Positions 8,674 to 16,997 of a DNA stretch of 64,000 bases are shown here, one piece after another (the stretch's first letter is position 1; each line of letters opens with the position of its first letter). The notes below the pieces were generated by a model. That model ran no database searches, was not told where the DNA came from, and saw only the letters and a list, made by a program, of their open reading frames with translations. This DNA is from CAVSMC01 sp963728935 (GTDB taxonomy: Bacteria > Pseudomonadota > Gammaproteobacteria > Burkholderiales > Casimicrobiaceae), in contig CAVSMC010000001.1 in assembly GCA_963728935.1 (NCBI GenBank), forward strand, positions 620,001 to 684,000, read 5' to 3'. Both the position numbers and the translations under genes were made by a program.

Positions 8674-9460
8674 AATGGGCGACGCCGAGATAGGCGTCGA
8701 TCACCGCCTGATTCGCGCGAATCTCGGCCGGCGTGCCGTCGCCGATCTTCTTGCCGTAGTCGAGCACGACCACCCGATCGGAGATGTCCATCACCACGCC
8801 CATGTCGTGCTCGATCAGCACGATCGTCGTGCCGTATTGCTCGTTCACGTCGAGCACGAAGCGGCACATGTCCTGCTTCTCCTCGACGTTCATGCCCGCC
8901 ATCGGCTCGTCGAGCAACAGCAGCGCCGGCTCGGCGGCGAGCGCCCGCGCGAGCTCGACGCGCTTTTGCAGTCCGTACGGCAGCCGGCCGACCGGCGTCT
9001 TGCGGACGTGCTGGATCTCGAGGAAGTCGATGATCTCCTCGACCTTCGCGCGGTTCGCGAGCTCCTCGCGCCGCGCGCGGCCGACGTAGATCGCCTGCTC
9101 GATGAACGACGCGCGCATCTTGAGGTTGCGCCCGGTCATGATGTTGTCGAGCACGCTCATGCCCTTGAACAGCGCGATGTTCTGGAACGTGCGCGCGATG
9201 CCGCTCGCGGCCGCTTCGTGCGGATCCATGTTGCGCCGCACCTCGCCGCGGAACGTGATCGCGCCCTGCTGCGGAAAGTAAACGCCGTTGATCACGTTGA
9301 TCATCGAGCTCTTGCCGGCGCCGTTGGGTCCGATGATCGCGCGCAGCTCGTGCTCGCGGACGTCGAAGCTCACGTCGGTAAGCGCCCTGACGCCGCCGAA
9401 CGCAAGCGAGATGCCCTCGAGCCGAAGGATCACGTCGCCGATCGCGCGCTCGCCTGCCAT
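8672..9460 (-). CDS. livG: Branched-chain-type ABC transporter ATPase LivG
   Basis: ATPase of 262 aa. Walker A is GPNGAGKS (44-51), followed by GIARTFQNIALFKGMSVLDNIM, a hallmark of LivG. The signature loop is LPYGLQKRVELARAL, a variant typical of this subfamily, and Walker B is ALLLLDEPMAGM. ATG 9460 overlaps the stop of the upstream acyl-CoA ligase by one base (TGATG), so the ligase and transporter are translationally coupled. It is the second gene of the operon. Confidence 0.94.
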   Translation of the reverse strand: MAGERAIGDVILRLEGISLAFGGVRALTDVSFDVREHELRAIIGPNGAGKSSMINVINGVYFPQQGAITFRGEVRRNMDPHEAAASGIARTFQNIALFKGMSVLDNIMTGRNLKMRASFIEQAIYVGRARREELANRAKVEEIIDFLEIQHVRKTPVGRLPYGLQKRVELARALAAEPALLLLDEPMAGMNVEEKQDMCRFVLDVNEQYGTTIVLIEHDMGVVMDISDRVVVLDYGKKIGDGTPAEIRANQAVIDAYLGVAH

Positions 9461-11397
9461 CACGCCGCCTTCGCGAGCGGCGGAAAGCGCGACACGTCCC
9501 GGATCTTCAGGTCGGCGCTGACGACTCCGGTGCGACCGTCCTCGAACTTCACCTGGGTCTCGATGTACTGCGACGCCTTGCCGTCGTAAAGCGCCTCGAT
9601 CAGCGCCTTGTATTTGTCGGCGACGAAAGAGCGCCGCACCTTGCGCGTGCGAGTGAGCTCGTCGTCGTCCGGATCGAGCTCCTTGTGCAACACGAGGAAG
9701 CGGCGCACCTGCGAATCGGCCAGCGTGGGGTCGTTCGCGAGCTCGGCGTTCACCTTCTCGACGCACGTCTCGATCAGGTCGTAGACCTCGGACTTTTGCG
9801 CGAGATCGGCGTAGCCCGAATAGGGGATATTGCGCCGCTCCGCCCAGTTGCCGACCGATCCCATGTCGATGTTGATGAACGCGCAGACGTCGTCGCGGCC
9901 GTGGCCGAACGCAACCGCTTCCTTGATGTGCGGGAAGAACTTGAGCTTGTTCTCGATGTAGTTCGGCGCGAACATCGCGCCGCCCGCGAGCCGGCCGACG
10001 TCGTTCGCGCGATCGATGATCTTGAGGTGCCCGTCGGCGTCGAAGAACCCCGCGTCGCCCGTGTGGAAGTAGCCCTCGGCATCGATCGATTCCGCGGTGG
10101 CGTCGGGCCGCTTGTAGTATTCCTTGAGCAGCATCGGGCCGCGCACGAGCACCTCGCCCGCCGGCGAGACAACCACTTCGACGAACGGTGCCGGAGGGCC
10201 GACGGTGTCGAGCTTCACGCCGCCGTCGGGCTGCAGGCAAACGTACGCGCACGTCTCCGTCGACCCGTAGAGTTGCTTGAGGTTGACGCCGATCGAACGA
10301 TAGAAGCGGAACAGGTCGGGACCGATCGCCGCGCCCGCCGTGTACGCGACGCGAATGCGCGAGAATCCGAGCACGTTGCGAAGCGGTCCGTAGACGAGCA
10401 GGTCGCCGAGCGCGTAGAGCAGCCGCTGGGCGGTCGACACCGGCCTGCGATCGAGGATCTCGGCGCCGCAGCGACGCGCCACGGCCATGAACCGATGGAA
10501 CATCCAGCGGCTGATAGGACCGGCGTCTTCCATCCTGATCATCACCTGCGTGAGAAGATTCTCGAAGATGCGCGGCGGTGCGAAATAGTAGGTCGGGCCG
10601 ATCTCGCGCAAATCGGTCATCACGGTGGCGCCCGACTCGGGGCAATTGATCGTGAGACCGGCGGCAAGCCACTGCGCGAACGAGAACAGATGATCGCCGA
10701 CCCACGCCATCGGCAGATACGAGAGACTGCTGTCGCTCGGCCCGAGACGGTCGAACGCGCAACCGCCCCGCGCGGCGGTGATGAACGCCGAATGCGTCTG
10801 CCGAACGCCTTTCGGCTTGCCCGTCGTGCCCGAGGTGTAGAGCATCACCGACACCTCGTCGGCGCTCCCCTTCGCGACTTCGGCGTCGAAGAAGCCGGCG
10901 TGCGCGCGATCGAACTCGCGACCCTGCGCGACGATGCTGTCGAACGAGGCGACCCCCTCGTAGTTGCGCAAGCCGCGCGCATCGTCGTAGATGACGTGAT
11001 TCAGCGTGGGCACCTGCGGCTGCGCCTCGAGCATCTTGTCGACCTGCTCCTGGTCTTCGACGATCGCGTACGCGATCTCGGCGTCCTGAAGCACGAACAC
11101 GAACTCCGCCGCCGGCGCGTCCTGGTACATCGGCACGGGCACGCCGCCCAACGCCTGCGCGGCGAGCATCGCCCAATACAGGCGCGGCCGGTTGTCGCCG
11201 ATGATTGCGAGGTGCATGCCGCGCTTGAAGCCGATCGCGGCAAGCCCGCACGCGAGCGCGCGAACCTCGTCGGCGACCTGCCGCCAGGTCCACGTCTGCC
11301 AGATGCCCAGGTCCTTCTCGCGCGTAGCCGCATCATCGGGACGCGCGTGGGCGTGATGCAGCAGCAGCCGCGGAAAGGTGTCGAGCCGTGCGTCCAT
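9460..11397 (-). CDS. AMP-dependent long-chain-type acyl-CoA ligase
   Basis: Adenylate-forming acyl-CoA synthetase of about 645 aa, first gene of the large operon. The P-loop MLYTSGTTGKPKGV, the LKQLYGSTETCAYVCL loop, and the YFHTGDAGFFDADGHLKIIDR hinge are all present. It belongs to the FadD15-like group of about 600-650 aa that is often coded with liv transporters. The start is uncertain: ATG 11397 has GGAGGAG immediately before it, while GTG 11415 would add six residues. The operator-like palindrome at 11550-11579 lies about 150 bp upstream. Confidence 0.9.
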   Translation of the reverse strand: MDARLDTFPRLLLHHAHARPDDAATREKDLGIWQTWTWRQVADEVRALACGLAAIGFKRGMHLAIIGDNRPRLYWAMLAAQALGGVPVPMYQDAPAAEFVFVLQDAEIAYAIVEDQEQVDKMLEAQPQVPTLNHVIYDDARGLRNYEGVASFDSIVAQGREFDRAHAGFFDAEVAKGSADEVSVMLYTSGTTGKPKGVRQTHSAFITAARGGCAFDRLGPSDSSLSYLPMAWVGDHLFSFAQWLAAGLTINCPESGATVMTDLREIGPTYYFAPPRIFENLLTQVMIRMEDAGPISRWMFHRFMAVARRCGAEILDRRPVSTAQRLLYALGDLLVYGPLRNVLGFSRIRVAYTAGAAIGPDLFRFYRSIGVNLKQLYGSTETCAYVCLQPDGGVKLDTVGPPAPFVEVVVSPAGEVLVRGPMLLKEYYKRPDATAESIDAEGYFHTGDAGFFDADGHLKIIDRANDVGRLAGGAMFAPNYIENKLKFFPHIKEAVAFGHGRDDVCAFINIDMGSVGNWAERRNIPYSGYADLAQKSEVYDLIETCVEKVNAELANDPTLADSQVRRFLVLHKELDPDDDELTRTRKVRRSFVADKYKALIEALYDGKASQYIETQVKFEDGRTGVVSADLKIRDVSRFPPLAKAA

Positions 11398-11549
11398 CTC
11401 CTCCAATGGCCTCACGAAACGGGTCGGTTGCCTGCGCCGTACGCGATCGTCGCGTCGACGCGGTCCGCCATCTTATGCTTGTGGAGAACCCCGGCGGCCG
11501 TCGCCACGGTTCCTGCGCCATCTTAATACTGCACTGCCGCCGTCAGGCC

Positions 11550-11579
11550 GCGCAATTGTCATTGTGGCGACAATTGCGC
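11550..11579. promoter_or_regulatory. 30-bp palindrome between divergent regulator and operon
   Basis: Perfect 11-bp arms GCGCAATTGTC and GACAATTGCGC around an 8-base spacer (11561-11568). It lies in the 216-bp gap between the ligase/liv operon and the Crp/Fnr gene. The TTGTC...GACAA core has the size and symmetry of a Crp/Fnr-family dimer site. It is inferred to be the operator for the adjacent regulator, controlling both directions. Confidence 0.65.
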
Positions 11580-11631
11580 TCCCGCACCGGTACAATCGCG
11601 GCGCATCGACTCTACGGCGCTCGTTACCGCG

Positions 11632-12345
11632 ATGTTGTCATCCGCCCGACATTCGGCTCGCCTTCCCGGCGCTCCGACGCTCGCCGACCTGCTGCGCGCA
11701 AGCCCCTGGGTGCGCGCGATCGATGCGCCGCTGCGCGCGCGCGTCGAGGCTGAGACGATCACGCGAAGCTGTGCCGCGGGGGAGCTCGTCTGCCGCAAAG
11801 GCGAACAGGTCGAATCGTGGATCGGCGTGATCGACGGGCTCGTGAAGATGGCGAACGTGTCCGCCGACGGCAAGCCGACGAGCTTCACCGGCATTCCCTC
11901 CGGCGGCTGGTTCGGCGAGGGATCGCTGCTGAAGGACGAGCCGCGCCGCTACGACGTCGTCGCGCTGCGCGCATCGCTGATCGCATACGTGCCGCGCGCC
12001 GTGTTCATGGCATTGCTCGACTCGAGCGTCGCGTTCAATCGCTTCCTGCTGCTGCAGTTGAACGAGCGGCTGTCGCAGTTCATCGCGATGGTCGAGCACG
12101 GACGGCTGCTCGGCCCCGATGCACGTCTGGCGCGCTCGCTCGCCGGGCTGTTCAATCCCACGCTCTATCCGTCGATCGGCCCCGCGCTGCCGCTGTCGCA
12201 GGAGGAAATGGGGCAGCTCGTAGGGCTCTCGCGCCAACGGGTGAACCAGGCACTGAAGACGCTCGAGCAGGCGGGTCTCGTCCGCGTCGAATACGGCGGA
12301 GTCACCGTGCTCGACCTCGACGGCCTGCGCAACTTCGACGAATAG
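11632..12345 (+). CDS. Crp/Fnr family transcriptional regulator
   Basis: Cytoplasmic DNA-binding regulator of 237 aa. A cyclic-nucleotide-binding-like beta barrel (about 25-140) includes GWFGEGSLLKDEPRRYD. The C-terminal winged helix includes LPLSQEEMGQLVGLSRQRVNQALKTLEQAG (about 184-213), with the recognition helix SRQRVNQAL. The Fnr [4Fe-4S] cysteines are absent and the usual cAMP contacts are not conserved, so the effector is probably not oxygen and may be an acyl-CoA or other metabolite. It is divergent from the ligase-liv operon and shares the 30-bp palindrome, which makes it the likely local regulator. It converges with the next gene with a 9-bp gap. Confidence 0.9.
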   Translation: MLSSARHSARLPGAPTLADLLRASPWVRAIDAPLRARVEAETITRSCAAGELVCRKGEQVESWIGVIDGLVKMANVSADGKPTSFTGIPSGGWFGEGSLLKDEPRRYDVVALRASLIAYVPRAVFMALLDSSVAFNRFLLLQLNERLSQFIAMVEHGRLLGPDARLARSLAGLFNPTLYPSIGPALPLSQEEMGQLVGLSRQRVNQALKTLEQAGLVRVEYGGVTVLDLDGLRNFDE

Positions 12346-12354
12346 TGCCGGTCG

Positions 12355-13035
12355 TTATCGCGGCCGCGCCCGCGCATTCTGCAGCGCGTAGACACCGCTC
12401 ACCGGCGCTTCGGTCGCATCGGCGAACATACGATCGCACGCGAGCGTCCTGCACAACGCACGAAACGTTTCGACGTCGCCCCATCCCTCGACCAGCACGA
12501 CCCACGGCGGGATCACGTTCTTCTCCGCGCGCAGCCGCTTCTCTGCGGTCTCGACTGCGCTTGCCGCTTCATCGGCGATCAGCAGATGCGCACCCGCGAC
12601 ACCCGGCGTCTTCGCGAGCGCCGGCAGCGTCGCTCTCGACAACGCATCGCGGTGCGCGTCGGCCCTCGACGCATCGACGTCGTAGCGGAACGTCGCGACG
12701 AGGCCGCCGTCGCCGTCCCCCTGCGTCGCGGCGACCCGGCACAGCGAGCGCGCGACGTTGCGAAAATGGCGAACGGTCGCCGCCGTCCACGGCGTCGGCG
12801 CGTCGAGCCGCGCGCGGTACGCTCCCCCGAACAGCGTTGCGGCGCAGTCGACTTCGTAGAGGTTGAAGAACTCCGGGGCACCGTCGAGCGCGAGATATCG
12901 GCGGCCACGCAAGAATCCGTCGATCGCGACGCGCTCGGGCATATGCTCGTGCCCATGCCACGCATAGAAATCGGCGCGTCCCTCCGGGGCGATGTCGTGC
13001 CAGATGGCGACTGCCGCCGCACCGTATAGGCTCAT
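12355..13035 (-). CDS. Hypothetical protein, EthD/dimeric alpha-beta-barrel-like
   Basis: 226-aa cytosolic protein of unknown function. The N-terminal pattern FYAWHGHEHMPERVAI, followed by GFLRGRRYLALDG and a later second half with similar length and periodicity, resembles two tandem dimeric alpha/beta barrel (EthD-like) modules, where paired His residues and a W-H-x-x-E-H-x-P stretch are common. There is no signal peptide. It is convergent with the Crp/Fnr gene and separated by 159 bp from the downstream fatty-acid genes. Function cannot be assigned. Confidence 0.7.
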   Translation of the reverse strand: MSLYGAAAVAIWHDIAPEGRADFYAWHGHEHMPERVAIDGFLRGRRYLALDGAPEFFNLYEVDCAATLFGGAYRARLDAPTPWTAATVRHFRNVARSLCRVAATQGDGDGGLVATFRYDVDASRADAHRDALSRATLPALAKTPGVAGAHLLIADEAASAVETAEKRLRAEKNVIPPWVVLVEGWGDVETFRALCRTLACDRMFADATEAPVSGVYALQNARARPR

Positions 13036-13194
13036 TGGGACATACTTCGACAGTAAGCGATCACTCCATATGCCGCCCGTCCGACCCGTGACGGCAGCGC
13101 GCGCGCACGGCGATGCGACAACCGGCCGGTTGGCGCAAGGGCCGCCTTGCGACCGCCGGCCGATCGTCGCGCCAAGCGAGGGCCGACGAACGCG

Positions 13195-13980
13195 TTATCG
13201 TCCTTCGAACTTCGGCGGCCGCTTGGCAAGAAACGCGGCCATGCCTTCGCGGCGGTCGGCGGTCGAGAACAGCAGTCCGAACACGTCGGCCTCCATCGCG
13301 TTGGCGTTGGCGAGATCGAGGTCCTGACCGCGTTGCACGAGGTGCTTGGCCATCTTGACGGCGAGCGGCGCTTTGGCGGCCGCCATTCGCGCGAGCCCGA
13401 GTCCCTTGTCGCGCAACTGCGCGGCGGGAACGACATGATTGACGAGCCCGATGCGTAACGCCTCGTGCGCGTCGATCTGGCGTCCGGTGCAAATGAGCTC
13501 GAGCGCCATCGCCTTGCCGACGAGGCGCGCAAGCCGCTGGGTTCCGCCGAAGCCGGGCACGATGCCGAGATTGACTTCCGGCTGGCCGAACACCGCCTTG
13601 TCGGACGCCACGATCCAATCGCAGGCGAGCGCGAGCTCGCAGCCACCGCCGAGCGCAAAGCCGTTGACCAGCGCAATGACGGGGAACGGCGCGAGCTCGA
13701 GCGCGCGCAGCGCCGCATGGCCTTCGAGCGCGAACTCCCTGCCGTCCATTCCCGACATTTCGCTCATCGCGCCGATGTCGGCGCCCGCGACGAACGCGCG
13801 ATCGCCCGCGCCGGTGATCATCAGCGCACGCGCATCGTCTTCCCGATTCAAGTGGACGACGGCGCGCGCAAGCTCGCCCAGCACTTGCGGCGACAGCGCG
13901 TTCAGCTGCTTCGGCCGATCGATCGTCAAGAGGAAGACGCCGGGCTCCACCTTGTCGAGCGAGATCGTCTCGTAGTCCAT
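13195..13980 (-). CDS. Enoyl-CoA hydratase/isomerase (crotonase family)
   Basis: 261-aa crotonase-fold enzyme that hydrates trans-2-enoyl-CoA. Both catalytic Glu positions are present: the one in ALGGGCELALACD and the one in FGQPEVNLGIVPGFGGTQRL. The oxyanion-hole segment AGADIGAMSEM is also present. The C-terminus ends FLAKRPPKFEGR. ATG 13980 gives the usual length of about 260 aa. It begins 8 bp after the 3-hydroxyacyl-CoA dehydrogenase gene, so the pair catalyses consecutive beta-oxidation or butyryl-CoA steps. Confidence 0.94.
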   Translation of the reverse strand: MDYETISLDKVEPGVFLLTIDRPKQLNALSPQVLGELARAVVHLNREDDARALMITGAGDRAFVAGADIGAMSEMSGMDGREFALEGHAALRALELAPFPVIALVNGFALGGGCELALACDWIVASDKAVFGQPEVNLGIVPGFGGTQRLARLVGKAMALELICTGRQIDAHEALRIGLVNHVVPAAQLRDKGLGLARMAAAKAPLAVKMAKHLVQRGQDLDLANANAMEADVFGLLFSTADRREGMAAFLAKRPPKFEGR

Positions 13981-13988
13981 CGCGCGTC

Positions 13989-14843
13989 TCAACCGTACGT
14001 GTAGAAGCCGCGACCCGACTTGCGGCCGAGGTAGCCGGCGGCGACCATCTCCTTCAGCAGAGGCGCCGGCCGATACTTCGGATCGTTGAAGTCGCGGTAC
14101 AACACTTCCATCACGGCGAGCAGCACGTCGAGGCCGACGAGATCGGCGAGCGCGAGCGGTCCGATCGGATGGTTGCAACCGAGCTTCATGCCGTCGTCGA
14201 TCTCCTGCGCGCTCGCAAGCCCCTCGGCGAACGCGAACGCCGCCTCGTTCATCATCGGACAGAGCAGCCGGTTCACGACGAACCCCGGCGCGTTGCGCAC
14301 GACGATCGGCGTCTTGCCGAGACGTTTCGCGAGCGCGCTCGCGGCGGCGATCGTCGCATCGCTCGTCTGCAGACCGCGGACCAGCTCGACCAGCGCCATC
14401 ATCGGCACCGGGTTGAAGAAATGCATGCCGAGAAAGCGATCGGCACGAGCGGTCACCGCCGCGAGCTTGGTGATCGAGATCGACGACGTGTTGGTGGCGA
14501 GAATCGCCTCGGGCTTGGCGAGCCCGTCGGCTTGCTTGAGGATGCGAAGCTTCAGCGGCTCGTTCTCGGTCGCGGCTTCGATCACGAGATCGCAGCTCGC
14601 AAGCGCGCCGTAATCGGTGGTGCCGACGATGCGCGCAAGCGTCGCATCTCTATCGGCAGCCGTAAGCTTTTCCTTCTTGACGAGGCGATCGAGGCTCGAC
14701 GCGACGGCGTTGCGGCCGCGCGCGACCGTCGCATCGTCGACGTCGACCATCGTGACGGACAGTCCCGATCCCGCGCACGCCTGCGCGATCCCGTTGCCCA
14801 TGGTGCCGGCGCCGATGACGCCGATCGTTTGCGGGGTATTCAT
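13989..14843 (-). CDS. 3-hydroxybutyryl-CoA dehydrogenase
   Basis: 284-aa NAD-dependent 3-hydroxyacyl-CoA dehydrogenase. It has the Rossmann motif IGVIGAGTMGNGIAQ (7-21), the catalytic His in GMHFFNPVPMMALVE, and the C-terminal dimer segment ending GYLGRKSGRGFYTYG. The length matches the short single-function enzyme and not the FadB fusion. ATG 14843 is preferred over an upstream frame extension because it places the Rossmann strand at the N-terminus. It is the upstream gene of a two-gene operon with the enoyl-CoA hydratase. Confidence 0.94.
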   Translation of the reverse strand: MNTPQTIGVIGAGTMGNGIAQACAGSGLSVTMVDVDDATVARGRNAVASSLDRLVKKEKLTAADRDATLARIVGTTDYGALASCDLVIEAATENEPLKLRILKQADGLAKPEAILATNTSSISITKLAAVTARADRFLGMHFFNPVPMMALVELVRGLQTSDATIAAASALAKRLGKTPIVVRNAPGFVVNRLLCPMMNEAAFAFAEGLASAQEIDDGMKLGCNHPIGPLALADLVGLDVLLAVMEVLYRDFNDPKYRPAPLLKEMVAAGYLGRKSGRGFYTYG

Positions 14844-14943
14844 CTGAACAGTCCCTGGAGGAAGGGGAGGGATATGCGGCCACGCCGGCGCCCCGGAGCG
14901 GCCAAGCATACGTAATTATGCCCTCCGGGACGCTGCGCCGGAA

Positions 14944-15624
14944 CTAACGGGACTGCGTCGTGGACGAACGTGCTGTGCGCTTGCGTGCGGCATCACGCTT
15001 GCGCGGTGGATTCGCCCGCAGCCCCGCGATCAGCCAGTCCACGATCGCCGGCGCGGCCCTCGCAAGATCATAGGCGCTCGGATCGATGACCCACTCGTGC
15101 ATCAACCCGATGATGGCTCCATGCACCACATGCGCCGCGATCGTCGTGTCCGTGAAGGCGGGCAACGCGCGCTGCGCGATCGCCCGGCGCAGCACCGCCT
15201 CGATGCGCGATCGCGCGCTCTCGCATTCGCGTTCGTGACGACTGGCAAGCTGCTCCATTTCGCCGACGAGCTCGCTCTTGTGGAAGATGATCTCGAAGAA
15301 CGCGCGTGCGCGCGGCTCGGTCGCAAGATGAGTGAGCGCATGCACGCACAACGCGCGAAGCGTCGCGAGCGCGTCGGCGCGGGCGTCCTCGGGCGCGCGC
15401 TCGAGCATGGTCTGCATCGGGCTCGTCGCGCGCGAGCACATCGCGTCGAACAGATCGACCTTGTCGCGAAAGTGCCAGTAGACGGCGCCGCGCGTGACGC
15501 CAGCGGCGGCCGCAATTTCGGCGAGCGACGTTCGCGTCACGCCGCGCTCGCGGAAGACGCGCTCGGCCGCTTCGAGCAACTGCTCGCGCGTCGCGGCCGC
15601 TTCCTCCTTGGTCCTGCGCACCAT
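14944..15624 (-). CDS. TetR/AcrR family repressor of the adjacent efflux pump
   Basis: 226-aa regulator. The N-terminal helix-turn-helix spans about 10-56, with GVTRTSLAEIAAAAGVTRGAVYWHFRDKVDLFDAM, a strong AcrR/TtgR match, and the C-terminal half is an AcrR-type ligand domain. The last 20 residues are basic. ATG 15624 is chosen because the family starts with MVRRTKEEA; an upstream extension would run through the operator. It is divergent from the RND pump operon with a near-perfect palindrome (15667-15690) between them, so it most likely represses the pump and itself. Confidence 0.93.
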   Translation of the reverse strand: MVRRTKEEAAATREQLLEAAERVFRERGVTRTSLAEIAAAAGVTRGAVYWHFRDKVDLFDAMCSRATSPMQTMLERAPEDARADALATLRALCVHALTHLATEPRARAFFEIIFHKSELVGEMEQLASRHERECESARSRIEAVLRRAIAQRALPAFTDTTIAAHVVHGAIIGLMHEWVIDPSAYDLARAAPAIVDWLIAGLRANPPRKRDAARKRTARSSTTQSR

Positions 15625-15666
15625 GATCGAGCCCGCTCCGCGAAATAACCGTAACGAATCTGTGGT

Positions 15667-15690
15667 TGCAAACATTCATGAATGTATGTA
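15667..15690. promoter_or_regulatory. AcrR-type operator
   Basis: The core ACATTCATGAATGT (15672-15685) is a perfect palindrome, and the flanks extend it to 24 bp as TGCAAACATTCATGAATG followed by TATGTA, close to the AcrR/TtgR consensus with ACAT half-sites. It lies between the divergent TetR gene (start 15624) and the pump operon (start 15747). Confidence 0.82.
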
Positions 15691-15746
15691 AAGTCGGCCG
15701 CTTCGTCAAGGGTCGGCGCAACTTCAAGAACCGCCACGGAGTCCTC

Positions 15747-16994
15747 ATGCCCTTTCTCACCGCAACGCGCTCGCGCGCACGCACCGTCGTTGCCACCGCA
15801 ACCGTCGTCGTTCTCGTAACGGCGTGCGGGCAGTCACAGCCGCCTGGCGGCGGCATGCACGGGATGCCGCCTGCGCAAGTGGTCGTCGCGAGCGTACAGC
15901 CGACGTCGATTCCCGTCGTGTTCGAATACGTCGGACAGACGCTCGGCTCGAAGGAGGTCGAGGTTCGCGCCCGCGTCTCCGGCATCCTCGAGCGCAAGCT
16001 GTTCGATGAAGGCGCCCGGGTCAAGGCGGGACAGCCGCTGTTCATCATCGATCCCAAGCCGTTCGAAGCGCAGTCGGCCGCCGCGCAGGCGGATCTCGCT
16101 CGCGCGCAAGCGCAGAAGGCGTGGAACGACCGAGAGGCGACGCGGTTGCGTCCGCTCGCCGAGCGTCACGCGATCGGACAGAAGGAAGCCGACGACGCGC
16201 AGTCGCAAGCCGAGCTCGCCGCCGCCGCGGTCAACGCGGCGCAGGCAAAGTTCGACGAGACGAAGCTCAATCTCGGCTACACGCGCGTCGTCGCGCCGGT
16301 GCCGGGGCTTACGAGCAGCTCGATCAAATCGGAAGGCAGCCTCGTCGCCGCGAACGAAACGCTGCTCACGACGATCTCGCAAATCGATCCGATCTGGGCG
16401 CAGTTCAGCATCTCCGAGAACGAGCGGTTGCGTCTTGCGCGCGCGGCCGCCGAAGGCTCGCTCGTCGTGCCGAAAAACAACGCGTACGACGTGACGATCG
16501 TTCTCTCCGACGGTCAGGCGTTTCCGCGCAAGGGCAAGATCAACTTTTCCGATCCGCGCATCAATCCGACGACCGGGACGTACGACGTGCGCGCGGAGCT
16601 GCCGAATGCCGACGGCTGGCTTCGTCCGGGACAGTTCGTTCGCGTGCGGCTGGCGGGCGCGATGCGGCAGAACGCGATCGCCGTGCCGCAGGTCGCCGTG
16701 CTCGAAGGAGCGCAAGGCAAGTTCGTCTATGTCGTCGGCAAGGACAAGGACGGCAAGGACGTCGCGACGCCGCGTCCGATCGTCGTCGGCGATTGGGTCG
16801 AAGTCGGCGGCAATCGCTGGATCGTCGAATCGGGGTTGAAGCCGGGCGATGCCGTCATCGTCGACGGCGTCGCGCGGATCATGACGCCCGGACAGCCGAT
16901 CGTCGTCGTCGCGCCCGGCGAAATCGGCGCGCAGGGCGTCCCGCCGGGTGCGCCGCAAGGTCAGCCGGCGCAGAAGCAAGCGAAGAAGAGTTAA
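15747..16994 (+). CDS. RND efflux periplasmic adaptor subunit (AcrA/MexA type)
   Basis: 415-aa membrane fusion protein that links the inner-membrane pump to the outer-membrane channel. It is a lipoprotein: a basic start and hydrophobic segment end in the lipobox VTAC (Cys about 27). Next come the barrel-sandwich hybrid YVGQTLGSKEVEVRARVSG, an alpha-helical hairpin rich in Ala/Gln (about 95-165), and beta-barrel and membrane-proximal domains. A Gly/Pro/Gln-rich tail ends the protein. ATG 15747 is used because earlier in-frame ATG codons fall in the operator. It is the first gene of a three-gene pump operon and is followed by the permease after 3 bp. Confidence 0.95.
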   Translation: MPFLTATRSRARTVVATATVVVLVTACGQSQPPGGGMHGMPPAQVVVASVQPTSIPVVFEYVGQTLGSKEVEVRARVSGILERKLFDEGARVKAGQPLFIIDPKPFEAQSAAAQADLARAQAQKAWNDREATRLRPLAERHAIGQKEADDAQSQAELAAAAVNAAQAKFDETKLNLGYTRVVAPVPGLTSSSIKSEGSLVAANETLLTTISQIDPIWAQFSISENERLRLARAAAEGSLVVPKNNAYDVTIVLSDGQAFPRKGKINFSDPRINPTTGTYDVRAELPNADGWLRPGQFVRVRLAGAMRQNAIAVPQVAVLEGAQGKFVYVVGKDKDGKDVATPRPIVVGDWVEVGGNRWIVESGLKPGDAVIVDGVARIMTPGQPIVVVAPGEIGAQGVPPGAPQGQPAQKQAKKS

Positions 16995-16997
16995 TCC

